A stretch of DNA of 64,000 nucleotides, taken from positions 36,477,000 through 36,540,999 of the forward strand of contig OY747710.1 in NCBI GenBank assembly GCA_963556495.2. The letters are read 5' to 3'. The DNA comes from Valencia hispanica (lineage: Eukaryota > Chordata > Actinopteri > Cyprinodontiformes > Valenciidae). Position numbers and translations under genes: made by a program. Positions 22,496 through 32,221 of the stretch are shown here, one piece after another. The notes under the pieces are model-generated. The model ran no database searches and was not told where the DNA came from. It saw only the letters and a list, made by a program, of their open reading frames with translations. Every line of letters starts with the position of its first letter. The stretch's first letter is position 1.

Positions 22496-24064
22496 ATGTT
22501 GGTACTTTTGTCCTAACTCAATCCATCTTGGACTGCAAAATTCACATGTTGGGTCAAGAATCCTACTTTCTTCTGCAAATGTGCTAGAACTCAGTTTGAA
22601 TAACTCACCTATTTTGATGTTTCATAATTGTTGGTTCATTTTGCTAAATAAATGTATTCACAAAATGAGAAAGAACTCTTTCTCTGAATGCCTCTCATAG
22701 GTTGATGTAAGATTCCATGAACCAACAGGCTCCGTAACTCACTCCTTGAGATTAAAATATAACCTTTAATTATTAAGTTAAACTTTGAATAAAATTAAGC
22801 AAGATAAATAAACTACATTCAATTAAAGAATCAGATTAAGGTTATCCCATTTTTTTTCCACTACACGGGACACCAGCTTTTGAAAACTGGGGGTGGTCAC
22901 ACTTGAGCTACAAGGTTTGTCTAAAATCTCCTCGAAACATAAAGTCATTAGAAAAGCACGCATTCTTCAAGACAAACCAAACACAGTTGCTCAATCTCAT
23001 TCCCAACCTTTTTACTAGGTTTACATGAAAGAGAATTCAAAAACAACTAGAACACGAAGACTTCATCTACCATTATTGATACCTTAAGCTAGTTCTGAAC
23101 CAGTGAAAATGAACAACTGACCGATAAAGAACTATATTTGTGTTTTTGGTGTTTCATAAATGTACAAAACAAAGAGCCTTGTAAAATATTAAAAGGATAG
23201 AATACACTGTCTGGCTCAAGATTATAAAACAGACAAAAAATAAGGGTAGATAAGGGTAAATAAACCGTGAGGACTGTGGATCACTCGAAAAAAACTCTCC
23301 CTCAATTGATCAAAACCTCTGGAATAATTTGTTCGTAACCTCCAGAATAAATTCCATTTTGTTTATATTTTATCTGGATCTGCAATGTTGTTCTGATGTT
23401 GAAAAAAACGCCGTTAACACACACACAGACAAAAATAAATAAAAAGACAACTCGGAACTTGCTGTTTCAGATTGTTACAATTCACACTCAAAAGCAGACT
23501 GTACACTGTGAACCTTGTACTTAAAGAGAGCTCTAATTTTAGCTGCCAGATGTTGCAGGGAGATATGGCAGATTGCACACGGCTAAATAAGAATGTGTCA
23601 ACAATAAGATGGTTTTCCAGTAAAAAAAAAAAAAATGCATGTTAGGAATTATGAAAAAATGGCCTTAATAACCTTTTAAAGGAACTTACCAAGTAGATGG
23701 TGCTCTGAGGTAACAATATAAAAACTATAGCTATGCCATTGTTAATCTCCAATTCAATTGTTTGTAAAATAGCCGGTTTTAGTCAAAGAAGAAAATCACT
23801 ATCAGACTTTGATTACAAGACACACAGGAACAAACTATAGATCTAGTCAGGGAACAAAAAAACTTTTTTGAAGAAGATGCTCAACTTGGATCTCAGAACA
23901 AAAATCAAAACATTAACCCCGCTTTTATTATACCTGGGTTTACTTTACAACCTCTTGGTGGATGAAGTGTCATATTAATGATCATACAGATATATCTATC
24001 AAAGAGAATGGTACAAAAGTTGTAATAATGTTGATATATAGATGACGTCAAAGATTTGTGTTTT
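22496..24064. other. Intronic DNA without recognised feature
   Basis: AT-rich with an A run at about 23622-23635. No gene or repeat family was recognised. Confidence 0.5.
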
Positions 24065-24065
24065 C

Positions 24066-24258
24066 TGGGGCTTTGCATGGTGTAAAGGTAAAGCGGCTGC
24101 CCCATATTAGAAAGCTTTTAGTCCTCGATGCGGTCGTCCAGGGTTCGAGTACCGACTCTGAGTTCTTTGCTGCATGTCTTACTCCCTTCTCTCCCTGCCT
24201 GTTTCCTGTCTGACTAATGCAAATACAGGCCACTAGAGCCACAAAAAACCTTAAAAAA
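24066..24258 (+). repeat. tRNA-derived SINE
   Basis: The head GCATGGTGTAAAGGTAAAGC resembles an RNA polymerase III A-box region, and GGGTTCGAGTACC is a near-consensus B-box about 50 bp downstream. The body TTTGCTGCATGTCTTACTCC and the tail CACTAGAGCCACAAAAAACC match a common teleost SINE type. It ends in an A-rich tail. Confidence 0.8.
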
Positions 24259-25149
24259 TAGATTTGTGTTTTCTTTACAGATGTATTTAATTGTATGGGA
24301 TGTCTACATACACAGGATCACAAGTTGATCATTTTGACAACCATACAATAAGGAAGATAGGTTTTTGATCCCTATCTAATTTTCTAGGTCACTTACTTCA
24401 AATGAAAGAAACGTTATAATTTAAGGCAATTTTTTTGCTAAGGGTGAGGAGCAATTTCACCTCCTGGAGGGGCCAGTAGGGCCACATACTTTAAAATTTT
24501 GGGAAATAACCTATTTCCCCTTAGCAATAGCACTGAAGTTGGGTCACGAATGGGTCTATTACCTTGAACATACAGCCAATGTTGCAAAGCAGTACCAGCA
24601 CATTCGGGTCATGCAGTGAGCTATTCACCCTGCAGAACCTCAAGAGATGAGATCATTTTAAGAAACTAAACAAAAGAAAGCTTTGCTCCGGTGTCAGCAT
24701 GCAGTATAATTTTGTGTTAAACTTCAGGGGGAAAAGGCACCCATGAATAACAACGTGCACTTAATATTGTACCAAGCTTTCGATTTTTCATGAGAACCCA
24801 CTCAAGAATGGTGTTTTAGATACAGTGTTAGCCCTCAGCAAACAAGTAATGCTGTCAAGAACTCACACAATAAATTCTTGATCTAACTGCATTCTGCAAG
24901 AACAGAACAGAACAGCTCAGAAGCTCTGGGGGATGGTTCGATGTGGAAAAACTTCACTTAAAGGGAAAGAAATGTATGCAAACAATGCAAAACCAATGCT
25001 ACTCTAAAGTCTCACAAAACATTACCTTATTTGCAAACTTTCTACAGGAAAGCTAAATAAACAAAACACTAATGTGATGTTGCATTATATTGCAACCCAC
25101 CTAAATGTCTATAACCTTTCTGGAACAAAGATGAAATACTTTTGATCTT
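24259..25149. other. Intronic DNA without recognised feature
   Basis: AT-rich; a short GAACAGAACAGAACAG repeat lies near 24899. Nothing else was seen. Confidence 0.5.
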
Positions 25150-26380
25150 TGGTTTCCAGGATTTCCTTCTTTCACCTCCGGAATATTGCTAACATTAGAA
25201 ACATCCTGTCCAGGAGTGATGCTGAGAAACTAGTCCATGAATTTGTTACCTCAACGCTGGACTACTGTAACGCTTTGCTATCAGGAAGTCCACAAAATGT
25301 AATTAAAAGCCTTCAGTTGATCCAAAATGCGGCAGCAAGAGTTCTGATGAATATTAAAAAGAGAGATAACATTTCTCCTGTTTTAGCTTCCCCTCATTGG
25401 CTCTCTGTTAAATCCAGAATATAATTTAAGATCCTCCTTCTCACATATAAAGCCCTTAATAATCAAGCACCATCCTACATCAGAGATCCGATTGTTCCAT
25501 ATGTTCCTGACAGAACACTTCGCTCTCAGACTGCAGGTACTTGTAGTTCCTAGGATTTCTAAATGTAGATTGGGAGGCAGATCTTTTAGTTATCAGGCTC
25601 CTCTCCTGTGGAACCGTCTCCCAGTCAGACACTCTGTCTACTTTTAAGGCCTGGCTTAAAACTTTCCTTTTTGATAAAGCTTATACTTAGAGTGGCTAAG
25701 GTCATCCTGAGCTATCTCTGTAGTTATGCTGCTATAGGCTTAGACTGCTGGAGGACAGACTTACCACTTTTCTTCACTCTGCTACTTTCTTTTCTGCTAC
25801 TCTCAAGTTGCATTATATGCTGTTATTTTGACTGTTAACTCTGTTTTCTCTTAGTGTTTTTCTCTCCATAGAAGCTACACCTGGTCTGGTATCCTGCTTA
25901 GCTACAATGCCGTTTGTATGGGGGGAATCAACTGGTATGATGGTCTCGGCGGCTGAACATCCCCCGTCTGCTGTTATCAACTTTTCACTTTCTTTAACAT
26001 AGAGAGTACTCTTATATCAGATCTTCTGTTCTTTCTGTGTTTCTGCTCTGTCTTCATAAACCCCCAGACAGTCGTGGCAGACGGCTGCTTGCACTGAGCC
26101 AGGTTCTGCTGGAGGTTTCTTCCTGTTAAAGGGGAGTTTTTCCTCTCCACTGTCAATACATGCTTGCTCAGTATGAAGGATTGCTGAGGTTGGAAGTCTG
26201 CATTAATGGGACACAACCTCAAGTCAATGGCTCGATGCAATCTGCTGGGATTCCTTACATAGGAAACTAACTCAGACTTGAAACTAATTGGAATGTTTGT
26301 ATGATTGTATTAAAATTACTTTTCTTGTAAAGTCCCTTTTAGATGACATCTGTTGTGAATTAGCTTTTTGCACATACTTA
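25150..26380 (+). mobile_element. 5'-truncated L2-like LINE
   Basis: 25160-25424 encodes the C-terminal end of a LINE protein: TSTLDYCNALLSG, LQLIQNAAARVLM and ISPVLASPHWLSV are characteristic post-RT motifs of fish L2-like LINEs. The frame is broken after SRI at 25424. The 3' UTR follows, with GGAGGTTTCTTCCTGTTAAA and GGGGAGTTTTTCCTCTCCAC at 26107-26144 and the decayed tail AGATGACATCTGTTGTGAAT at 26341-26360. The 5' end, including endonuclease and RT core, is absent. Confidence 0.85.
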
Positions 26381-27724
26381 TACTCATATAAGGAAATAAA
26401 CTTAAAAGCCTACAGGATTAAACAGGATACTGAAACACACACTCAATAGAGACAATAAAAATGGGCTTGCCTTGCCTCATTCTATAACAGTAGTAAGGAG
26501 TGAGTTACGTGAAGTAGTGAATAAGGAATTTCAGTTTGGGTTATCTCTGGGGTGAGCTATTTATTTCTCCTGTATATCTAATGACTCTGTAGTCCTTTGA
26601 AGAAGATGGAAGTCTGACGGAGTCGAAGTGTTTTGAGCACACTTTTCCCACAGGATAAGCCTGTGTAGACCCGTTTCCCAGCTAGATGCTTCACTGGTTG
26701 CTGAGATGAGCAGAGCATCTTATGCAGGTGGGGGAAAAATGTACTGACTGAAGCTGTGTTAGATCACAGCGCGAAGCAGCTGGTACACAACACATGCTCA
26801 TACATGCAGCATAAACACTTTTCTGGCTCAATTGACAATTTACAAGTTACACAAACAATTTGATTTTGGGGAAAGAAATTAGATATTTTATGGGTCAACT
26901 ATCCTAAAAACGGACAGGCAAGTTTGAGACCGGTGCTGCAATCTTTATATTATAAATATATACAAACATCACCAAAGATGAAGCACATGCTGTGTGGTAC
27001 ATATTTCTAGTCAATCTAAGAAGTAGCCTCCGTTGCCTGGTTGTGTTGCACAAAAGGCCCAACATCGCAACACCTCACTAAAGCAACTTGATCTTTTCAG
27101 CATCTCTTAACAAATTTTCTTGAATCCAGTGAAAAAGTTTCAAAAGTTGTCTCTAATCAGTAAAACCATTCTCAGAATTACTTAATATGTTGACAGACCA
27201 TTGAGAAATTAGATTCAGTCGGAATGTGTCCTTCATTGCGTCCTTCTTGTAGAGGAAAGATTAAGTCCAATTTTGGTCAAGGTTCAATCATCTCTAACAC
27301 TCTTAAAGCATCACACATTCTTAGTCATATGAAAGAGCAGCACATACATATTCATGTGAAAGACCAAGCTAACCACTTTAGCATAAAATGGTGTAGGGCA
27401 GTGAGAGAGTCACCATGCCAAGCGGTAAATAATTTATGGATGAGCTTAAGCAATTTATGTGTTTTTAAATGATTAACATAAGAAAGCCTAAGTTTAGTAT
27501 TAGTTCACTTGCTCACCTTTAAATTTTCTTAAGATAGTTACAACAGAAGGATTAATTGCTGATTAAAAACAATGGATTACCCCCTGCCCCCCTCCATATA
27601 TTGTATGACACACAGTAGTGGCTATTTCCAAAGGTGAAAGAAACACTCTGGTCTGCAGTGTTGAAACATACAACAGAAATGCAACACTGCAAATCCATTA
27701 AACTGGATATGCAATATCTATAAA
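26381..27724. other. Intronic DNA without recognised feature
   Basis: AT-rich sequence with no recognised family. The phrase TTTGAAGAAGATGGAAGTCT near 26597 has the look of a repeat, but I cannot assign it. Confidence 0.45.
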
Positions 27725-28262
27725 TATACAGTGTCAGTCAGATGCTTAGGTACACTATTGGGCATACATGTCAGAATAAATTTGGGTATTCAATTAGTTT
27801 TTTAACAGTTCTATTTAGAAGATATTCGACTAATATTTAACAAACTTAAATAACAACAACAACAATCAGTGTACAACTTTGATTTAATGTGGATTTTCTG
27901 TAATCTGGACAGGTTGAAAATATTCTCAGTGCAAACATTTGCCCTTCCTGTAATACTAGGTTGTTAAACCGTTAGCAAGAAACCATACAACCTTTTGTAG
28001 CCATCAACAAACTTCTGCAATAATTCTACATGGATATTTCAACACTCTTTTTAGAAATGGAAGCGCTTAGATAGGTTTGGTTCCTGGCACAGTCTCACTT
28101 TCAATAGAGTTTAGGTTGCCTTGAATTAAAAACTCTAGTTAAAACTTTGATACAATTGAGTGTTCCCAGAGGACAATGATACCAAACACATACAACCTGT
28201 ATTTGAAATGGACAAACTTCTGCAATGGCCCGTCCTCAACCGTATTAATATATATATTTTTC
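27725..28262 (-). mobile_element. Tc1-like remnant (antisense)
   Basis: The start TACAGTGTCAGTCAGATGC looks like a Tc1-type terminal repeat. The body TTTGATTTAATGTGGATTTT, AATCTGGACAGGTTGAAAAT and TAGCCATCAACAAACTTCTG matches, by memory, the antisense strand of a fish Tc1-like transposase gene. It breaks off near an AT-rich stretch at 28240. No frame is intact. Confidence 0.5.
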
Positions 28263-29470
28263 TTATCCTGGGACTTCAAATACCTTAACATATTCTGAGT
28301 TTATAGGATAAACAACAAAACTGATGGTGACTAAAACATCATTTTAAAGAGGAGTGGGACGTGTAGGAATTTATACTCCAATCTGGATAATGTGCTGCCA
28401 CACTAGGCGATTAAAGAATGAGTGATATACCTAAAAAGCTGAGCTGTGCAGTACATGGGATGGGTTTAACATTACCATATTAGAGCTTTGGCTCAATCCT
28501 TAATCTGACTCCCACAATTTCGAAGAGACAACACAACAACTGAAATGAAATGGCCACAGAAAAAACAGGACATTTTCCACCTGAGTATTAGTGTTTTTTT
28601 AACCTTCCAAATTAACTTGTAATTTTTTTTAAAGCAAAAGAGAAAAAGAGGCGCAGAAAACCAAACGAGAAAGGAGGGTGAGAGACAGCATTCAAAGGAA
28701 AGACAATGTACAAATGACTAGGATAAAGGTCTTAGATTGGTAAAGTCTGGGGTAGGTCTGGAACAGAGAAGGAACTAAAGAGAGGTAGGGAGGGTGACTG
28801 AGACGAGAAGATGGGGTCAGGCTGTTTGTCAAAGAGAAGGCTAACAGAATAGAAAGTAAAAATAGTAATAACAATAAACAATATTGTAGGTAGTAACATG
28901 TTGAGAAGTACAACAGAGAAATAGAATAAGCAGGAGGACAGAGTCAATTGAGAAGGAAAAATAAAACGACATATTAAACAAGAATTGAAAAATAGAAATA
29001 ATAATGGAAGAATTGCACCATAGGTGTGTAATCACAAAGGGATAGTTTATTTTTAGGAAGTTCTCCACAGCGTACAGCTTTGCTTCTACAAAGATATCTT
29101 GGTACATCAATTAGTTCAACTAATTCCCATTGCCATCTGCTTTGCAATATTAAACGCACCTCTGGAGTAACACACGGGGTTCCGAGATTTTAGGGGCAGA
29201 GATGTTGATTTAGAAAATATGAGAATGATTTGCCTAATTGAAGCACCTAACTGTTCCATAACTCAAGAGTGAAGTCCCAGAGATAATCAAGTAGATCAAG
29301 TGTGATCACAGCTTTCTCTCTTAGGAATACCTAACCTTTCTCTCTTTTCCTCAAATAGAAGGACTTTACTTTTAAATAAAGATCCATATGTGAGGAGTTG
29401 CTTATTTAATGTAAAATACAGTTTTTTTGTTATGGTAGGAGTCAAAGAACAGAAATGATGCTGTTCTTAC
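28263..29470. other. Intron next to the CUB-1 part 2 exon, with a protein-like minus frame
   Basis: 28640-28990 is purine-rich on the + strand. A minus frame at 29159-28974 contains VELIDVPRYLCRSKAVRCGE, which looks protein-like but matches no family I recognise. It could be an unassigned repeat fragment. It lacks clean splice sites in frame with the csmd3 exons. Confidence 0.35.
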
Positions 29471-29583
29471 CTTCATAAGCCACCTTAAATCCATGAGCGC
29501 TTACTGCAAAGTCACTGGTAAGCCTCAATGAAAAAATGGAGTCAGAACTGGTAACAGGCGGAGGGATGGCAAATCCTGTTAAC
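29471..29583 (-). CDS. csmd3: csmd3 exon encoding second part of CUB domain 1
   Basis: A 113-nt exon coding 37 whole codons plus split codons at both ends. It reads LTGFAIPPPVTSS, then IFSLRLTSDFAVSAHGFKVA and YE. It contains the CUB signature TSDF, whose Asp completes the usual calcium site, and the terminal GFxxxYE strand motif. It has no cysteine, so this CUB keeps only the first disulfide. The acceptor is CTCTTGTCTGCAG and the donor GAAG|GTAAGAA. Its first base completes the AG|G Arg codon begun by the upstream exon, and its last G joins AG of the Sushi-1 exon to make Glu. The sequence agrees with vertebrate CSMD3 (FSLRLTSDFAVSAHGFKV). Confidence 0.93.
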
Positions 29584-29954
29584 CTGCAGACAAGAGAAGT
29601 AGATCTCAGTTCTGAATGTTTGAGTTTAGTCACACTGTAAACACATTAACTGTCAATATGTATTGATTGAATTGCAGTTTATTCCCAATTAGCTGTTGAA
29701 AGATAAAAGAAAATTGCACAACATTCCATAATACCTTTTTGTTAACAAGTTAAGAGGGTTACACATTTGAATCTTGCTGAAGCATACATGCTAAACCAAT
29801 ACAATTCCCAAATCATCCCTATTGTACCTCGAAGAATACCCTTGCCCCTAGAGATCACATGTAAAACAAATCAGATGTAGAGTGAGAAGCAGTTTTTATA
29901 CCATCCTAACATTTGACACATTTTGTTATGCTACAACCAGAAGCTTCACAAGTT
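29584..29954. other. Intronic stretch between exon and Tc1 remnant
   Basis: AT-rich. 29907-29950 (ACACATTTTGTTATGCTACA) resembles a Tc1-type terminal region of a different subfamily fused to the next element. Nothing else was seen. Confidence 0.4.
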
Positions 29955-30144
29955 CTGGGTGGAGGACTGGGTCAAAATCTCTGTTGCAGTGTCTGCAAAC
30001 CTGGTCAAGAACTACAGGAAATGTTTGACCTCTGTAATTGCAAACAAAGGCTTCTGTGCCAAATTTTAACAATGATATTCTCAGATGTTCAAATACTTAT
30101 TTGCAGCAATAAAATAAAATAAAATAATTTAAAATCACAGACAA

Positions 30145-30329
30145 TGTCACGCTGCCCTATTCACTCCTCATTGTCTGCACCTGTCCACACCTGATCCTAC
30201 TCACCTCCGGCCTTTAAAACCCATCACTTCCTTTCACTCAGTGCCGGATCATTATTGATGTCTCGTGTGCCTTCCCTGCTGTCTCGTTCCTCCCTGATGT
30301 CCAGTCTCTCCGTTCCTGCTGTCGTCCTC

Positions 30330-30360
<31 letters not shown>

Positions 30361-30435
30361 CCTCCACCTTTAATAAACATCCTGCACTTTCTCAGCATCT
30401 GCGTTTGGGTCCATACTTCACACACACCCCTGACA
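30145..30435 (+). repeat. Left LTR of the small element
   Basis: TGT...ACA termini. TTTAAAA at 30213-30219 is a likely TATA box, and the transcript start is predicted near 30241-30243. AATAAA at 30372-30377 would serve the poly(A) site. A TCA trinucleotide run (30332-30361) lies in R/U5. Confidence 0.9.
30213..30219 (+). promoter_or_regulatory. Putative TATA box in left LTR
   Basis: TTTAAAA lies about 25-30 bp upstream of GTGCCGGATCATT, the segment that pairs with the primer-binding site and should therefore be the RNA 5' end. The same box occurs at 31554-31560 in the right LTR. Confidence 0.6.
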
Positions 30436-30436
30436 G

Positions 30437-30447
30437 AATGATCCGGC
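30437..30447 (+). other. Self-complementary primer-binding site
   Basis: AATGATCCGGC, two bases after the left LTR, is the exact reverse complement of GCCGGATCATT at 30243-30253 within the LTR. It does not resemble a usual tRNA primer site starting TGG. An 11-nt match between the RNA 5' end and the PBS is the arrangement known for Tf1/sushi self-priming. Confidence 0.75.
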
Positions 30448-30454
30448 CTTAAAC

Positions 30455-31066
30455 ATGGACCCAGCACTCGCCCGGGAGATCGCCGCCCTGCGCCAGGACG
30501 TCTGGGCCAACCTGGCCAAACTCGCTGCCTCTCCTCACCTTCCTGTGCGGGTCTCCGGAGCTGAGGAGATCCTCGGAGTGCTCCCTCACTTTCAGAGTGT
30601 CTTCTCTGCCTGGGATCTCGCCGATCTGCAGCGCGAGGCGGAGAGGATTCGCCAGGAGGCCTTGGGCCAGATCGCCGGTCCGCCCTCTCCGCCTCCACCA
30701 TCTGGCAGCAGGCAACGGGCCCACCAAGCCGGAGTTTCCGGGAACGGGGAGCAGGGCGGCGCTCCCAAACGGACCACCAACGTCGGCTGCATCTCCGCAC
30801 TGCACGCACCGCCAGTTCTCTCCCCCGCCGTCTTTGTCCCTCCTCCAGCTGGCTCTTCATGGGGCTCCTCACATCAGGGAGGAGGACCTGTTCGAGCCTC
30901 CAGATTCTTCTCAGCCGGCGTCCGAGCCTCCAGATTCTTCGTCTCAGCCGGCATCCGAGCCTCCAGACTCTCTTCATTTCGGCCGACCTCTACCAGCCAG
31001 GCATCTTCGTCGCTGCCGACCAGCCAAGCTCCTCAGCCGCTGCCTGACCCTCAGATGAGGACCTAA
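30455..31066 (+). pseudogene. gag-like frame of the non-autonomous element
   Basis: It starts MDPALAREIAALRQDVW, a Met-Asp-Pro start followed by a predicted helix as in Gag of fish Ty3 elements. It continues with a charged helical stretch (DLQREAERIRQEALGQ) and turns Pro-rich. No capsid major homology region or CCHC zinc knuckle is visible. The frame runs 203 codons. The downstream repeats (EPPDSSQPAS units, then PSGPSARPPSSKGT units) are open in another frame, so the present frame probably contains a frameshift or ends early. Probably a Gag remnant; the alternative is a non-coding leader with a chance frame. Confidence 0.5.
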
Positions 31067-31134
31067 GGGCTGTCCAGCTCCAGGTCCTCAAGGGAGGATC
31101 ACCAGGCCGTCCTCCGGACCGCCGTCCAGCCAGA

Positions 31135-31300
31135 GGACGCCATCCGGGCCGTCTGCCCGACCACCGCCCAGCAAGGTGAAGCCATCCGGGCCATCCGCCC
31201 GACCGCCGTCCAGCAAGGGGACACCATCCGGGCCGTCCGCCCGACCGCCTTCCAGCAAGGGGACGCCATCCGGGCCGTCCGCCAGACCTCCAGGTCCTCA
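31135..31300 (+). repeat. 42-bp minisatellite (14-residue coding period)
   Basis: The word CATCCGGGCC recurs at 31141, 31183, 31225 and 31267, exactly 42 bp apart. In one + frame the unit reads PSGPSARPPSSKGT. A shorter repeat of about 33-36 bp (EPPDSS(S)QPAS) lies at 30893-30970. Confidence 0.9.
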
Positions 31301-31464
31301 GGGGCCGCCACCGGGGCCGTCCGCCAGACTTCCAAGGGCAAACCCAAAAAGACTCAGGCCCTCTTTCCGTGGGCCCCCTCCACCCACCCTGGGACAAGGG
31401 TGCTTCTTTTTTTTTCCTTTTTCTATCTTGCTCCTCTCTCCACAGCGTCTGGAATTCGCCTTTT

Positions 31465-31474
31465 AAGGGGGGGG
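31465..31474 (+). other. Polypurine tract
   Basis: AAGGGGGGGG followed by TCA directly before the right LTR; this is the expected plus-strand primer of LTR reverse transcription. Confidence 0.75.
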
Positions 31475-31477
31475 TCA

Positions 31478-31764
31478 TGTCACGCTGCCCTATTCACTCC
31501 TCATTGTCTGCACCTGTCCAATCAACCACACCTGATCCTACTCACCTCCGGCCTTTAAAACCCATCACTTCCTTTCACTCAGTGCAGAATCATTATTGTT
31601 GTCTCGTGTGCCTTCCCTGCTGTCTCGTTCCTGCCCGATGTCCAGTCTATCCGTTCCTGCCGTCGTCCTCATCATCATCATCACCATCACCATCACCTTT
31701 AATAAACATCCTGCACTTCCTCAGCGTCTGTGTTTGGGTCCATACTTCACACACACCCCTGACA
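31478..31764 (+). repeat. Right LTR of the small element
   Basis: Same termini as the left LTR. It has an extra AATCAACC block near 31520 and a shorter CAT-repeat. The primer-matching segment has decayed to GCAGAATCATT (31584-31594), two bases off the left LTR. Confidence 0.9.
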
Positions 31765-31858
31765 GACAATGTGATTTCCTGATTTAAGAGAAATGGTGTC
31801 TCTCACAGTGGAAATAAAACTACAATGTGAATTTCAGACCCCTCCATAATTTTTAAGT

Positions 31859-32178
31859 TTAGTTTAGTTTATTTCAAGCCATAGAGAAAAAATATTGTAC
31901 ATGAACAAATTAAATATATTGTACAGTATTTAAAATTATACCCATACTGAGTAGAAAAAAATTGCAGAAAAAAGAAACAAACATATCTCAATCATCATTT
32001 CTTATAGCTAGAGTGGGAAGAAGATAAACGTATATAACCCCACTACCTAATCATCTTAATAAACAGCTACAACCATGTATACAATGTTCAACTTATGTAA
32101 TAATTACATGCAAGTATTGCACATTACCCACCATTACAATATAAGTTGTAAGTTATCGGAGACCAGCAATAAGCCCAT

Positions 32179-32221
<43 letters not shown>

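Larger units (their letters stand above)
10967..29470 (-). other. csmd3: csmd3 intron between CUB-1 part 2 and Sushi-1 exons
   Basis: An intron of about 18.5 kb. On the minus strand it starts with donor GTAAGAACAG (29470 downward) and ends with the pyrimidine-poor but T-rich acceptor before 10966. It is filled with SINE, LINE, MITE and duplicated segments listed separately. No additional conserved exon was recognised. Confidence 0.85.
30145..31764 (+). mobile_element. Small non-autonomous self-priming LTR retrotransposon
   Basis: A complete 1,620-bp element. Left LTR 30145-30435 (291 bp) and right LTR 31478-31764 (287 bp) both start TGTCACGCTGCCC and end CACCCCTGACA. They are flanked by a perfect 5-bp duplication GACAA (30140-30144 and 31765-31769). 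The interior (1,042 bp) has only a gag-like frame and no protease, RT, RNase H or integrase. The primer-binding site pairs with the element's own predicted RNA 5' end, as in Tf1/sushi-type Ty3 elements, and a purine tract precedes the right LTR. It must have relied on a related autonomous element for mobilisation. The LTRs differ by an 8-bp indel, CAT-repeat length and scattered substitutions. Confidence 0.9.

Noticed and set aside
30252..30977. 241-codon minus-strand frame ending in an acidic Asp run
   Set aside because: It is antisense to the gag-like region of the LTR element. The Asp run is simply the TCA trinucleotide repeat read backwards.
31135..31300. CRISPR-like array
   Set aside because: It is an uninterrupted 42-bp tandem minisatellite without unique spacers, inside a eukaryotic retroelement.
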